64,000 nucleotides of DNA, taken from assembly GCA_037179335.1 (NCBI GenBank), contig JAKZHN010000005.1, positions 186,001 to 250,000 on the forward strand, written 5' to 3'. Positions 42,181 to 53,112 of the stretch are shown piece after piece. Made by a program: the position numbers and the translations under genes. The notes beneath the pieces were generated by a model. It was not told the origin of the DNA. It made no database searches and worked only from the letters and a program-made list of their open reading frames with translations. Numbering within the stretch: the first letter of the stretch is position 1; each line of letters starts with the position of its first letter. This DNA is from Cyclaneusma minus (taxonomy: Eukaryota > Ascomycota > Leotiomycetes > Marthamycetales > Marthamycetaceae).

Positions 42181-43058
42181 ATGAATCCCACAACTCTCCT
42201 CCACCACCCAACCCTGGCGCATGCCCTGAAATACACCTCCCTTACCGTCGGCCGCGACAAGCTCCTCCGCACCATCCAATACTTCGCGCGCTTCTACGCC
42301 TGGTACCTGTACCGCACCAATGCGCTCCCCAGCCAAATCGCCCCCTGGGCCACCATCAAATCGCAACTCTCCCTAGCCCGCAAAGCACTCCGCTTCGGCA
42401 AATTCCTCGAGCACTTCAAAGCCGCCGCCGTAGCCGCCGCCGTCAAAACCCAGGCATCAAACCTCAGTTCCGAAAAAGTCGTGAAGACGGGAATTTATGG
42501 AGCGCTGGGTCAGGAGGCTGTGAAGTGGCTGGCGGTGGGAAGGCAGTTGGGCTATGCGGGGTACTTGAGCTTGGATGCGGTCACTTATCCGCATGCGGCG
42601 GGGATTTATAAGAGTGAGAAGATGAAGAAGTTGAGTAAGACGGCGCAGAAGTTTTGGGCCATGGGGTTGATTTGTAGTGTGTTGAGTGGGACGATTCAGA
42701 AGGCGAGGTTGAGGGCGGCGGCGAAGAGTGTGGATAGGAAGGAGGGTGAGGGCGTGGTGGAGGCGAAGAGACTTGAAAAGTATGTTAAGCGCGATTCTCT
42801 TCTTTCGATTTGGAGACATTGGAGTTGGAAACATTGGATTGCCTGCGAAAATGGCTGCGATTGGAAGCGCAATGCTGACGCGTGTGTGAATCTAGGGAAC
42901 AAGCTGCTATTAACTTGCAGTTCATTTCGGATCTGGCCGATTTGAGCGTTGCCAGCGCTTCAGTCGGATGGACCAACTTCGATGAAGGATTCGTGGGTCT
43001 TGCCGGTCTGCTGAGCTCCTTGATTGGTGTCTACAATGTGTGGAAGAAGACTGCTTAA
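42181..43058 (+). CDS. PEX11: peroxisomal membrane protein PEX11
   Basis: Two exons (42181-42779, 42896-43058) give 253 residues. The start is at MNPTTLLHHPTLAHALKYTS; upstream in-frame sequence has no family support. Family features: GRDKLLRTIQYFARFYAWYL (the amphipathic membrane-curving helix), WATIKSQLSLARKALRFGKF, and a C-terminus DLSVASASVGWTNFDEGFVG, GLLSSLIGVYNVW. PEX11 drives elongation and division of peroxisomes. The intron is 116 nt and its removal restores the conserved C-terminal block. Codon use is strongly C-ending in the first exon. Confidence 0.93.
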
Positions 43059-44808
43059 GTGAGCTTTCTAGTCTACGGGGTGTGAGGTGAGGACGGAATA
43101 CTGGGCAGGCGAGAAGGAAGGTCAGGTATGATGAACCCCTTACATTGCTCGTACGGACGGACCTATGCGACTGAACCCCTTCCGGAGCTTGAAACTTTCT
43201 TCTATTACGTCACGATACCTGGTTGAAGGAGGCGAAGTAGTTTCTGGATACTGTAAATAACGACCCCCAACTTGACCTCATTCTTATATTGTCATGTTCG
43301 CGAGGATCTCCACGTCAATGGCATTTTTCACACTATAGAATCCCAATTTCAACCGCTTCATGTCCTACTGATCTTAATAAGTGGCCTCACGGCGGAGGTC
43401 TTTCTGGCCTTCAGCCATCATTAGTAGCTGGTGGCGTCCGTCGTCCTAAGCACCCTCTCACATCCGTCGAACAGTGGCTTCCTTTCGAGATCGGCATACA
43501 TCAGGCATTGGGAAACGTCGATGTGGGGAGAAGGGGTAACGCAGAGGTCAGGCGTCAAGGCGATGGCAGAGCTGCAAGGCTCTGGTAATGTCGATCATAT
43601 CCAGGCTCATATCACGGTCCCTACTGTTCACGCCGTTGGTCGATCGCAGTCCCGGAGTGCCTTAGTCTTCACGTCACTGACATTTTCCCCAATGTTCAAT
43701 CTTGGGCTCAGCTCCATTCTGTTCTATTGATCCCAATTAATTGCCCAACGCCGGAGGTCCTTCTCGCTTTGGGCCCGTTTCACTGTTGCTCAACATATCC
43801 CTTATCCGAAACAACGCCTCTTAAGTGAGGCAACGACTGCCAACCGTAAAAACGATCTCCCATTCCCAATGGTTTCGACCGATGCTGGGTTCAATCCTCG
43901 CGTTAATAGCATTCCCCCGCTACATGATCTGATTTCTACTACTTTACGTTCCTACCGGTCGCAATTAGCCATCTCACACCCAGGGGCTCTTCTCGCCTTG
44001 GATCCATTGCACTGAAGTTCGCCATGCCCCTCGGCCGCAGTACCAACTGCCGATCTCTACTATCCACGCCGATGGTAGATTGCAGTCCCGATCTCATTTG
44101 ATATTACCATGTCCACCGAAGCTACTATTGTCGCTGCCGTAGCCGTACGGGGCTGGCGAACGAAGCTTGCTTATCGGACATTGGCGTTAGACACTGATCG
44201 GCGGTGAGGTTGCAGAAGTCCGAGAGGACGACAGAGCTTATAGCACCCGCGGCAAAAATCAAGTAGTCCGGCAGACGGAAACGGCTCAACTTTGCGTAGA
44301 CGTCGAGAGCGACGGCGAGCAGCTTAGAGGGATCGAGGATGGTGAGGATAATAACGGCTGCAAGGGTTGAAGCAAAAATCTTTGGGGCCTGGGCCCGTTA
44401 CAGTATATATAGGTGGTAGGTAGCATAGAATGACCCCCGCCCGAAGAAATGTCTTTAGATCGAAGCAACAACTGCTGACGGAGAGGAAAGACTACCGTAA
44501 AAAACCAACTTCGGACCCCCTATATCATTTAGGCCGTCGTTGGGTCGCAGTCGCCAGTCCCGGACCACCCATCTTCACGTCGTCGTCACTGACATTCTTC
44601 ACATGACACGATATGGGTTGCCGTCAGGCTGCTCCACTCTTTTCTAATATACATGGCATCCGGCCCACTAAACTATAGCACAAAACAACTCCCGCCCGAA
44701 AGAACCAGACCCACCCGTAGAAACAGCCCCCAACCGAAGAACAACCTCCCATCCCCTACTGTTCAGGCCGTTGGCAGGCCGCAGTCCCGGAGCGCCCCAA
44801 CGCTGCTC
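43059..44808. other. 1.75 kb spacer with degenerate long repeats
   Basis: No gene is supported. Four partial copies of an element containing ACTGTTCACGCCGTTGG, CGCAGTCCCGGAG and CTTCACGTCACTGACATT lie near 43618, 44064, 44528 and 44757, the first three spaced about 450-460 bp. A TATATATA stretch lies near 44401. Confidence 0.55.
43618..43690 (+). repeat. degenerate repeat, best copy
   Basis: The segment reads CCCTACTGTTCACGCCGTTGG, then CGATCGCAGTCCCGGAGTGCC and CTTCACGTCACTGACATTTTCC. Its first half recurs at 44757 and its second half at 44573. A diverged copy lies at 44064. Confidence 0.6.
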
Positions 44809-45099
44809 TTATCCGGGACGTACGCCCACTAACGCCTCCAGCTTCGCCACCTCCTCCTCCAACACCGGGCCCCTCGCCGCCGCCGACTCCACGTACCTCA
44901 CCCGAAGATTGAAGATCTCCTCGAGGCACTTCGTCCTCTCCTTCTTCAGCTCCCTCTCCTCCACCGAAAGCACCCCCGTCGCCTCGATCAGGCACGAGTA
45001 CCCCTTCTGGATCTCGTCCTGCCAATAGCGATAGTCATCTAGCGCCTGATCCGTCGTCTGCGCCATGATCCTCATCTCCCTCCTCAACCTGGCGATCAT
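44809..45099 (-). CDS. coiled-coil frame, probable tail of the J-domain gene
   Basis: This 96-residue frame starts MIARLRREMRIMAQTTDQALDDYRYWQDEI and continues with charged helical sequence (LSVEERELKKERTKCLEEIFNLRVRYVESAA) to VGVRPG. It begins exactly where the J-domain frame stops, offset by one base at a run of six C. If that run had one more C, the two would be one protein of about 260 residues. I therefore read it as the C-terminal half of the same gene rather than an independent gene. Confidence 0.5.
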   Translation of the reverse strand: MIARLRREMRIMAQTTDQALDDYRYWQDEIQKGYSCLIEATGVLSVEERELKKERTKCLEEIFNLRVRYVESAAARGPVLEEEVAKLEALVGVRPG

Positions 45100-45692
45100 G
45101 GGGGGCTGAGGAAGTTGGCGGCGGCGCCGCGGTGGTCGGTGTCGGTGGTGCCGTGGTAGAAGGCGTTGATGGCTCTCCAGCCACCGAAAGCAGAAGTGGC
45201 GTCGGCGATGGCTCTCTCACGGCGACCGGCCAGTGGCTCCAACTCCTCGGTCAGATCTTCCACCATCTGCTCGCGCGCGTCGTCGATCTTGGTGCGACAC
45301 GACGCCAGCCATTCTCGCTTCTCATCCTCCTTCTCCTCCTCACGTTCTTCTAGAACGTGGTATGCGTTGAGGAGCTGACGAAACTGTTAGCCAACGCTCT
45401 AGTTCGCTTCAGGGGCAGGTGAAATGGGAACTGGGAGGCGAAATTGTGGGCGAGGGTGTTCGTGCTCAGGGGGGACAGTACTTACGCGCTGGAAGTTTGC
45501 TGTTGCCGTCTCCTGGTCCACTTCATTCTTGGAAGCCTTGTCGGGGTGAAGAGCGCGCGCCATGGACCGGTAGGCCCCTTTGACCACGGCCATGGTGGCG
45601 GTGATGGGGAGGCCGAAGAGAGCGTAACAGCCCACCCATTCGCTGATAGGCTTGATGGGGATGATGGCCACCTGGTTGCTGGCAGGCGACAT
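45096..45692 (-). CDS. short J-domain (DnaJ-like) protein
   Basis: Two exons (45692-45486, 45383-45096) give 164 residues. The J-domain is near the N-terminus: YALFGLPITATMAVVKGAYRS (helices I-II), the HPD loop in MARALHPDKASKNE, and helices III-IV completed across the splice (ATANFQR, then FRQLLNAYHVLEERE). Glu/Arg-rich helical sequence follows, then GGWRAINAFYHG and a stop after FLSPP. The HPD motif predicts stimulation of an Hsp70. There is no Gly/Phe or Cys-rich domain, so it is a class C type. The downstream coiled-coil frame probably belongs to it (see that entry). Confidence 0.65.
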
Positions 45693-45737
45693 GGCGGCGA
45701 CGGAGGACGGAAAAGGCGGTGTTGGAAGGGTGGTTTG

Positions 45738-46225
45738 ATGATGGCTCCGAAGAGCGGCGAGGTTCTTGAGCTTGGTAGTGGATCAGGGGCTTCAATTGCG
45801 AAGATTGAAGCTGATGTAGCGGTGGTACGTCGGGGAGATCGAAGAGGAAGGAGAGCAGAAACTGAGGTCGAGGAACAGCAAACTTCTCCCGTCCGGTGAC
45901 AGGACCACAGGATCAGATATTGCCCTCAGCTCCCAGCAAACCCTCCGGACCCAGTTCCTTCCTCGTCTCCGGGTCCCTGAGCGGTATTGCCAAGGAGATC
46001 AGGGGTCGCCTGGAGACAGATGCTGTTGAGGACTCTGTCGAGAAGGTCGCTGGTGATGACAAGGTCGCTGGTGGTGACAAGGTCTCTTTCGACAGCGAGG
46101 TCCCTGGCGGTCAGAAGGCCTACAGCGGCCAGAAATTCTATGGCGGCCAGAATGCTTCCCGCACCCAGAGCGTCTCCAGCGACAGCCAGGACCAAATCAG
46201 TCCGTCGGTGAGGGTCTTCGCATGA
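45738..46225 (+). CDS. hypothetical small gene, structure uncertain
   Basis: A frame beginning MMAPKSGEVLELGSGSG starts 45 bp from the divergent J-domain gene and ends at 45899. A second open frame (45896-46225) contains SLSGIAKEIRGRLETDAVED and a repeat-like part (DKVAGGDKVS, GGQKAYSGQKFYGGQN). They could be exons of one gene; the donor GTAGTG at 45768 and the acceptor GTGACAG at 45902 would keep frame, but the donor is poor. No family is recognised. Confidence 0.25.
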
Positions 46226-46402
46226 GATTCAGTACTCTTCCCCATCTCAGGGTCTTCTCGACAAGTTATAACTACTTCCCCAGAGCATAGTTCATTTCGA
46301 AGAGCCTGGGACTAATGCCGTTCAGCTTCGTGCGGCCCGTAACCAAATCAGTTCGTCACGGGGGGTCTTTTCATCAGATTCAACATTCATTCCCATACAC
46401 CA
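46188..46402 (+). repeat. 60-bp direct repeat pair
   Basis: ACCAAATCAGTCCGTCGGTGAGGGTCTTC...AGATTCAG at about 46190-46248 is repeated, about 75-80% alike, at about 46341-46400 (ACCAAATCAGTTCGTCACGG, then GGGTCTTTTCATCAGATTCA). Confidence 0.6.
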
Positions 46403-47199
46403 TGGCACTGTCGCAAACAAAAGTGTTATACTTTCCGGCCTTTTATTAGAGCGGACCGGGCAGCGGGCCTCTTCTCCAAGAGCCCCGAGGATCTTGTCGT
46501 TGTGTTAGGATAGGTTGGCTGTGAGTCGGCATTGCGGCCTGCGAAGAAAGCGGATGACTTATATATGTTGACAAGGATACGAGCAAGGTATCATCACGAG
46601 GTTGACGTTATTAGGTGAAGTTTTTTGAGGTGAAGCTGGTAGGTGAAGGTAACGAGTGAAGACTGTGAATATGTCCAGTAAAGCTTTTAAGTTATCAAAG
46701 AAGCTGTCAAGCGAATATACGATGACATCAATATACTAGTACAGCCATGGTGAGTCGAAAAAGAGCTTGTAGTTGATGGCTTCTTCTGAACATCCGAACA
46801 ATGAGACGACTCCCGAGCTTGAGGCTGAGAAGTAGAATGATCACAGTGAATGGTCCTGACACTTTAGGTCCATCTAGGCTACCTGAGCTGGTTTCAATGA
46901 CTATGTCTAGTTCAGCAGTCCTTCCGCAAAGTACACAACACAATTGGGACCTCTTTGGACATCTGAGAAGGACGAATGAATGGAGTTCAATCTCATGGAC
47001 TCTCGAAGCAACTGGTATGCTGCAAACCTTTCAGCAACATGCATCTTTTCAGACAGCAAACTGCAAACATCATTCACCACCAGATATCAACCGCACATTG
47101 TGACTTCCTGGTCAGACCAAACCGTACAGCCCCGGTCACAGGAAATTGCCTCAAGCTCGGAACTGTTCTTGGTCATGGACTTGGCAGAGTTCTCACAGT

Positions 47200-47400
47200 T
47201 GGCTGCGTTTCGTTGCATATCGACGGAACCCTTGGTCTGGAAGAACGTTTGGCCCTGATGAGGGGCGATGTAGTCAGGGGCTGTGTTTCGTTGCACATCT
47301 TTGTGGCACGGAACAACCTTTGCCCATATCTGGGGCGCTATAGTCTTCAGATTTGGTTTCGTTGCACATCAATGATCTGGAACAATGTTTGACCATATCT
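47200..47400 (+). repeat. tandem repeat, ~71-78 bp period, three copies
   Basis: TTTCGTTGCATATCGACGGAA, TTTCGTTGCACATCTTTGTGG and TTTCGTTGCACATCAATGATC start at 47208, 47286 and 47357. Each is followed by GGAA(G/C)AA.G.TTG.CC and a segment with GGGGC. The core TTTCGTTGCACATC resembles TTTTGTTGCACGTCG of the 31-32 kb repeats. Confidence 0.7.
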
Positions 47401-48049
47401 CATGGCAGGGGCTGCCGGACATGGTATCTTTTTCCAGCCAGGGAGCCAGAGGCTGTCATTGTATATCTCTGGAAAAGACAATTCGTCGTGATGTAGATAC
47501 TGGATGGTACGCTTCCCCTTTGCTTGGATTCTTCCTCATTATTCGAGACACCCCAGTCCAAACCGGGACTAGAAAGATTCTATCATCTTCAATCAGTTCG
47601 TCCTTTCATATCATTATAACTCTAGGAAATCGTTCAAGTATATGGTACTACGGCCCGGCAAGCACGTGCGAGACATCTCGCAAGGGCCGACATCCTCCAG
47701 CATCAATGCAGTCCTTGGCAACCCCTCTCACTCGGCGGCTTCGAGTTAAGAACGACCCGACTCACGCAAATCTCTGCTACCGATCTCGAATTAATAATTC
47801 CGGCCTTGGTGGAGCTTGGGGGCCTGAGGCTAGATTAGGCTAAACGGGAAGCATGGCAGTACTCATAAGATACGAACAAGGGTTGAGATCCTACGCCTTT
47901 CCGCGTTCCTCACAATACGGCGCTCTATGCGCCGACTTTACGTATACCTAGGTAAGCAAGCTCCAGAAAAGATGGTCATATTCTACGTCAAAGCAACAAA
48001 CAATCTTGGGATGTTTGGTCTTCTCATTTCTGCAGACGAGGCGCAATAC

Positions 48050-48057
48050 TATATATA
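48050..48057 (+). promoter_or_regulatory. TATA box of the cyanovirin-like gene
   Basis: A perfect TATATATA lies 69 bp before the ATG, followed by CT-rich leader sequence. Confidence 0.6.
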
Positions 48058-48125
48058 CCCTGTCCCGTCTGCGCAAATCAATCTCTCTTCACTATCCATC
48101 ACCGGCTTCAAATCTTGTCACAAAA

Positions 48126-48726
48126 ATGAAGTTCTCCTCTACCATTCTTCCTATTCTGACATCCGTCGCTATTGCCGACTTCACCTCAACGTGCACATGG
48201 TGGAGTTCGGGTTCTGGCCGTCGCTCTCTCGATGCCCTTTGCACTAACGATGCCGGCGAGTCTGTCTGCTCAGAGCTCGACCTGAACGACTGCCTAGCAT
48301 TCAATGGTACCGGTCTTGTGTGGGAGTTGGAGTGAGAATTTCGCCCTAAAAATACTTCTTACATGAAGTAATCACCAAAAAGTCTGGGCTGCCCGGCTGA
48401 CAGGTACCTATATAGTGGAAACTTCTCACCATTGACTGCTAGCTGGGCTGATGGTGACGTTCTTGAATGCGTTGATGCACAAGAACTTTGTTACTATATT
48501 GAACCTGGCGTTTCCGAGTTTGACTGCGACTGCTATCCGCCCTCGGGCACTGGCCTTGGCATTGTGGCAGTGAGCATCGATCTGAGTAAGTCGGGTGCTT
48601 CCGGATCCTTGAGAAAGAACAAGATGCTGATGTCTGAATGGCGCGATAGCCGAGAATATCTCTAGCAATAGCGATGGATATCTTACCTGCTTGGGGGTGG
48701 TTGCATCTGCGGCGTCAGCTTGCTGA
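48126..48726 (+). CDS. secreted cyanovirin-N-like (CVNH) protein
   Basis: Three exons (48126-48331, 48404-48585, 48650-48726) join in phase to 154 residues. A signal peptide (MKFSSTILPILTSVAIA) precedes a mature part with cysteines in pairs. The CVNH signature appears: SLDALCTNDAGES, LDLNDCLAFNGTGLVWE, YSGNFSPLTASW, then VSIDLTENISSNSDGYLTCL. CVNH domains are small mannose-binding lectins found in filamentous fungi and ferns. An extra stretch (LECVDAQELCYYIEPGVSEFDCDCYPP) adds cysteines not usual for the family. Carbohydrate binding is inferred; one could also regard it as an effector-like small secreted protein. The family assignment rests on short motifs. Confidence 0.65.
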
Positions 48727-48924
48727 AGTGGGAATGCACAATGAGTTAGCAAACGAGAGTTCAGTGTCGATAGAAAGGGCGGTGAAAGCGAAACGGTTCA
48801 CAGCTTGTTGATTTAGATAAAATAAAGGTGCTTGGTTCCGAAATGCTATCCAAGAATCTGTTTTGACACGACCACAGGCTAGATGGCCAAGCCAATGTCC
48901 ATCGCTGTCTCCAAAACGTCAGTT

Positions 48925-50235
48925 CTAAACCGGAAGCAAGACTTTCACCCCCAAGAACTCATCAGCACCATACTTAACACCATTGATCTCCTGAAGACCC
49001 CCCAGCCTCTCCTCAGCAGGCACCTGATTCCTAGTACTGATCTGTATCTCCCTCCACTGCTTATTCGTCGGTACTGGCACTCCCTGATCAATCAAGCGCT
49101 TATACTGCTGAAAAACTCCTTGTTCCAACACAAAGCCTTCCCGCTGCAACAACGGCGACTCAACAGCAGGGGTCAGTCTTTGACCACCCAAAGAAGCATT
49201 GAACTGGACAAGCGAAAGTCGCTCGAGATGCTCTTGGTCCGCAGGTGTGTCTGTCACCTTGTGTCTTGTGGCTTTGAAGTGGCCTCCGGAAATGATTTCG
49301 AGGCTGTCGCCAAGGTTGACTACAAGCGCTCCAGGGTTGTATTTGACTGGCTGCCACTTGTTCTTCTTGGACCAGATGTGTAGCGCTGTCACTGGGACGC
49401 TGTGGAGGAGTGTGGTGGTGCCGTAATCTGTGTGGCCGTACATACGAACGCCTTGGCGCCGTTCTTTGTCTGCTCCGACTAGGGGGTAGAAAAGGGCGTG
49501 GCGGTAGTAGCCATCACCTACTACGTTGTCGTGTGACTGTACGGAGTTCCACAGGTAATCGTCTGGAAGCTCAAGAACACGCGACAAGAGCTTTAAGAGT
49601 CTTCGGTTGACGGAGTAAGTTTGGTACTGTGAGGGTGTCACTGAAAGCTCCGTTTCCCCTGACAAGGAGAACTCACCTCTGCAAATGCTCTTATCTCGTC
49701 CATGAATGGCTGGATGCAGGTGGGAACTTTGTTCTCCGGATCCAGGAATTCACCTGAATAGAAGTTGAATTCTAAATGTCAAGCAACAACGGGTCAGCAT
49801 TGGCATTTGGCTCGAAGAACTTCTCCAAGTATCATCTGACTTACGCTCGATTCCATCAAACTCGCCATTCTCCCGTTGCCAGCCAAGACGTCGCTTGTAT
49901 CCCGCATACACACCAGTCTTGGGGTCCCAGAGTAGCCGCTCCTTGTCTTCTTCGGAGATGTTTCGATGCAAGTATTGAGCGAGGGCGAACTGTCGATGTA
50001 ATTGGTCCAAGGAAATACCATAATTGACAAGGTAGAGGAAGCCGTCCTCTTTGATAGCAGTCTTGGTGAGTTGTACGAGGTTCGCAACAACACTCGGGTC
50101 AGGTGAGTCGAGCAGCGAAAGATCAATGGTGTGGAGGCTGGCCCAGTCGAGTTCTTCCTTCGTTGGCTCAGGTGGAATCCACTCGGAAACGCTCGGCTTG
50201 CCTTCAGTATTGGGTGGATTGAAATGGGCTGCCAT
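48925..50235 (-). CDS. 2-oxoglutarate/Fe(II)-dependent oxygenase, isopenicillin-N-synthase-like
   Basis: Three exons (50235-49845, 49771-49677, 49626-48925) encode 395 residues. The DIOX_N region contains LHTIDLSLLDS, AIKEDGFLYLVNYGIS and LHRNISEEDKERLLWD. The catalytic jelly roll has the iron ligands in GHTDYGT (His, Asp) and ATRHKVTD (His), and the 2-oxoglutarate Arg-x-Ser in ERLSLVQFN. YYRHALFYP and NLGDSLEIISGGHF are typical of the family. These enzymes hydroxylate, desaturate or cyclise small molecules. It could serve in a secondary-metabolite pathway, as the neighbours suggest. A TATA-like CTTATATG lies 71-78 bp upstream of the start (50306-50313). Confidence 0.9.
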
Positions 50236-50614
50236 CGTGTCTTAGTCACTTTCAATCTGATTGGGACGAAGAAGAAAAGGGGAAGGATCACTACCTAAAA
50301 GACCACATATAAGAAGTGTCGATGCGACCAGTATCTATATCAGGGTCATGTGATTACCCCACCTGCCTGCACTCTCGTCTATCAGCTCCACGAATCGTCC
50401 AATAATCGCAGACGTCACAGTACATCGGCCGCGATATCGTTGATAATGAGTCGGCACATCACCAAGATAAAAGATTGTGTAAACTTCCGAGTTCTCGAAC
50501 GATTATGCTGAGTACCCGACGACAATATGATGCTTGAACCAACAAAAGTCTTGGGATATTGACAATTATGCCTATAACCTCGAACCTCAGACAGACCATT
50601 GTCACTCCAAGATC
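50236..50614. other. spacer between oxygenase and hydrolase genes
   Basis: Promoter of the oxygenase gene and 3' flank of the hydrolase gene; nothing else is seen. Confidence 0.5.
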
Positions 50615-51765
50615 TCACTCCTCTTCAAAAAACTCCTCGAGAATCTGATTCACCTCATCCCGCGCCTCAAGTTGAATCCAATGTCCTGGCGTACTAACCC
50701 TTTTCACCGTAAACTTATCCGTATACTCCTTCATCCTTTCCGCCGAGAACGGAAAATTCACGGCAGCATCTTCCGAATGATCGACAAACAAAGCTCTGCA
50801 CGGAAGCTTCTCGCTCACTTCGCCTTTCTCTTCCTCAATTCCAAGTCCCTTGTGAAAACGACTCCGATACCAATTAGTCGGTCCTCTGTAACCTCCGTCC
50901 TTGAAAATCCGGTCTCGCTTCATCTTGTAGTCGAGCGTGATCCAGGTCGGATATGCTGCTTTCTTGTCTTCTTCTAGCCACGCTTTGAGTGCGCCGTCTG
51001 GGTGGAGATGCATCCAGATCTCGGCCTGTGGACCATACCCGACAGTGAACATACTTTCTTTCTGTTTTTGATGCATCAATATGTATTCCAACACTCGGCT
51101 GGAAACAAGTAGAGAAACAACGTGAAGCTTTGGGTCAAAGTAGGGAAGGAAGCACTTCAGAAACTTACATGCTCATCCAACAACTTCCACGAATCGTCTT
51201 CGAAGAACAACCGCATATATCCAAAAACATTAAACCCCCATTTCTCCCTCGAAGACTTCTCCATCTGGTCAATTGCTAACGGCGTTCCGGGCGGGCTATA
51301 CGGCGTAGCCAGCCACGCAGCGCTCAAGAATCTGTTCGGATGATAATTGATCACCTGACTCATGAAGAAGCCCCCAAAATCATGAGCAACACCATGGACC
51401 TTCTCGATCTTCTCGTGGTCCAGGATTTGGGCAATCTCAGAAGCCATGGTCTTGAAGATGTAAGGTTCGAGGGTGGTGGGTTTGTCCGTGCCGCCATAGC
51501 CGAGAAGGTCGGGGGCGATGATTCCGTAGCCTTTGGACGAGAAGTAAGGGATTTGGAAATGCCAGTCGAGGCAGCTAGAGGGGAAGCCGTGGAGGAAGAG
51601 GATAGTGGATTTGGAGGGCTGGGCGGCGATGGAGACGTAGGAGTAGGTGGTGCCGGTGGAGAGAGTCACGGATTTCGCGTGCTCTGGGAAAGCTATAGCT
51701 GCCATAGTTGCGGGCGGTTTTCTTGGAGAATTGCTGGAGAGTGGTTTGGATATGGTAGAGATCAC
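50615..51765 (-). CDS. alpha/beta hydrolase, soluble epoxide hydrolase-like
   Basis: Two exons (51765-51169, 51061-50615) encode 347 residues. Key elements are the oxyanion motif LFLHGFPSSCLDWHFQI, PDLLGYGGTDKP, the nucleophile elbow HGVAHDFGG with Asp as nucleophile (as in epoxide hydrolases and dehalogenases, not Ser), a lid with WLEEDKK and GPTNWYRSRF, and the catalytic His in VSTPGHWIQLEARDEVNQ. The splice joins DEH to KESMFTVGYG and is the only one keeping family alignment. A second ATG (MAAIAFPEHAKS, 51705) fits family N-termini better than the first. It runs in the same direction as the oxygenase gene. The likely role is opening of an epoxide; the substrate is unknown. Confidence 0.85.
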
Positions 51766-53112
51766 CTGGTGACGGAAACTTGCTGTTCTATATTTATCGA
51801 TCCCGGTATTTCTTCAATTCTTGCGTCTACTAAGCGGCCGATTGAAGAGGGGAACCTCCAGCCCCGAGATGCGAATGCCGATGGAAATCTATAATTATCA
51901 GCTTGCGTTGCGCTGCATGTAGCGTCTGGTAGTATTTTGACGCACTCTGAAGGCGAAGTGCCGGTTAACCGTCCCGGTGTAGTGGTATTACATGTGTTAT
52001 TCTCATGGATTCAGCTGTTGTTTGAGTGAAGGGCGTTTGTTGACTGCAGATCTTGCTGCATGGCGGTATTGGTGGGGCAAAATTCGCCAAATCAAAGCTG
52101 ACTGGCGAAATCGTGGAGCTTGATTGGGTAGCCAAGCTTACGAGTGAGCCGCCAAGACATATAATACTTCGGATACTGTATAGGAAAACTCGACATTTCT
52201 TCCCATATTCCAAACGATGGCAAGGCGAAAGATTTTAGTTCTTGGGTGATTCTTACAAACGAGCTCGATCACTTGCTCCGGGAAGAAAACCGGACAGATG
52301 AGCCAGTCCTCGAGTCCGCATTTGATATCAGCCAAGGACCTGGTTAGGAAACGAATTGTAATTGCTCTTCCGGCGATAATGATGGACGCCATTCCACTTA
52401 TATAGACCTCGTGCTTAAACTGTATGCTATATCCACTGATGGTAGACATTCTAACAGTTTCACAAGTGATGAAACACTGGCTAGCGATAACTTGAACTTG
52501 GCATTCGCCGACGAGAGTAAATTTCCAGTGGCATAGTGTTAAACGAGCGGAACGCTACAACATATGCGTACCCCCGCAGCTGAAAAGTCAACGACGCCCT
52601 TCGTGTTGTCACGTGTCTTTGACTCCGCATGTCCTGTGCTAGACATGCAGGTGAGAAGGTTGGGGTAAATTCCTGGCTGGAGCCACTGGAAGTGCTTTCG
52701 AAGACCGGGCCTCGGGTTCTGAAGATAAGGAGTGAAAGGAAATGGACTCTTAGAGCTGGAATGTTCACACATGGTATGAAGATAATTTGACGGCATTGGT
52801 GATAATTCAACTTGATGAATATCGTCATGAAGAGAAGAAGCATTCAGTTCTGGTTACCTGTCTAGATATGAATAGATCTGCTTGAACGTAGAGTCGCATG
52901 AGTGCACACTGCACGCTGGGAAACATGGTCGACACGTTGGATTCGCTATGAAAAGAGCTGTAGGCTTTTCTCTGCCGTCACCGGGCCCCTGGCGGTAAGC
53001 ACTGAGATAACGCACGTGCTCGAAGCACGTGCCCCGACGTCCCATGATCCACACGAAATCAGGGAGGAATCACATGGCAGATTTTGTTTTGCGGCTTTTG
53101 CTCGCCAATATA
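51766..53112. other. 1.35 kb intergenic region
   Basis: No intact gene. It contains a PTH11-like exon relic, listed separately, and CACGTG-type palindromes near 53010-53030. Confidence 0.45.
52270..52449 (-). pseudogene. N-terminal relic of PTH11-like membrane protein
   Basis: The stretch ASIIIAGRAITIRFLTRS followed by LEDWLICPVFF matches the first helix and DDW motif of fungal rhodopsin-domain proteins. No in-frame continuation with the remaining helices is evident before the sequence decays. It lies 660 bp from an intact member of the family on the same strand. Confidence 0.35.

Larger units (their letters stand above)
46226..48125. other. 1.9 kb intergenic region
   Basis: No gene is supported. 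It contains a three-copy tandem repeat at 47206-47370 and the promoter of the cyanovirin-like gene. Confidence 0.5.
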
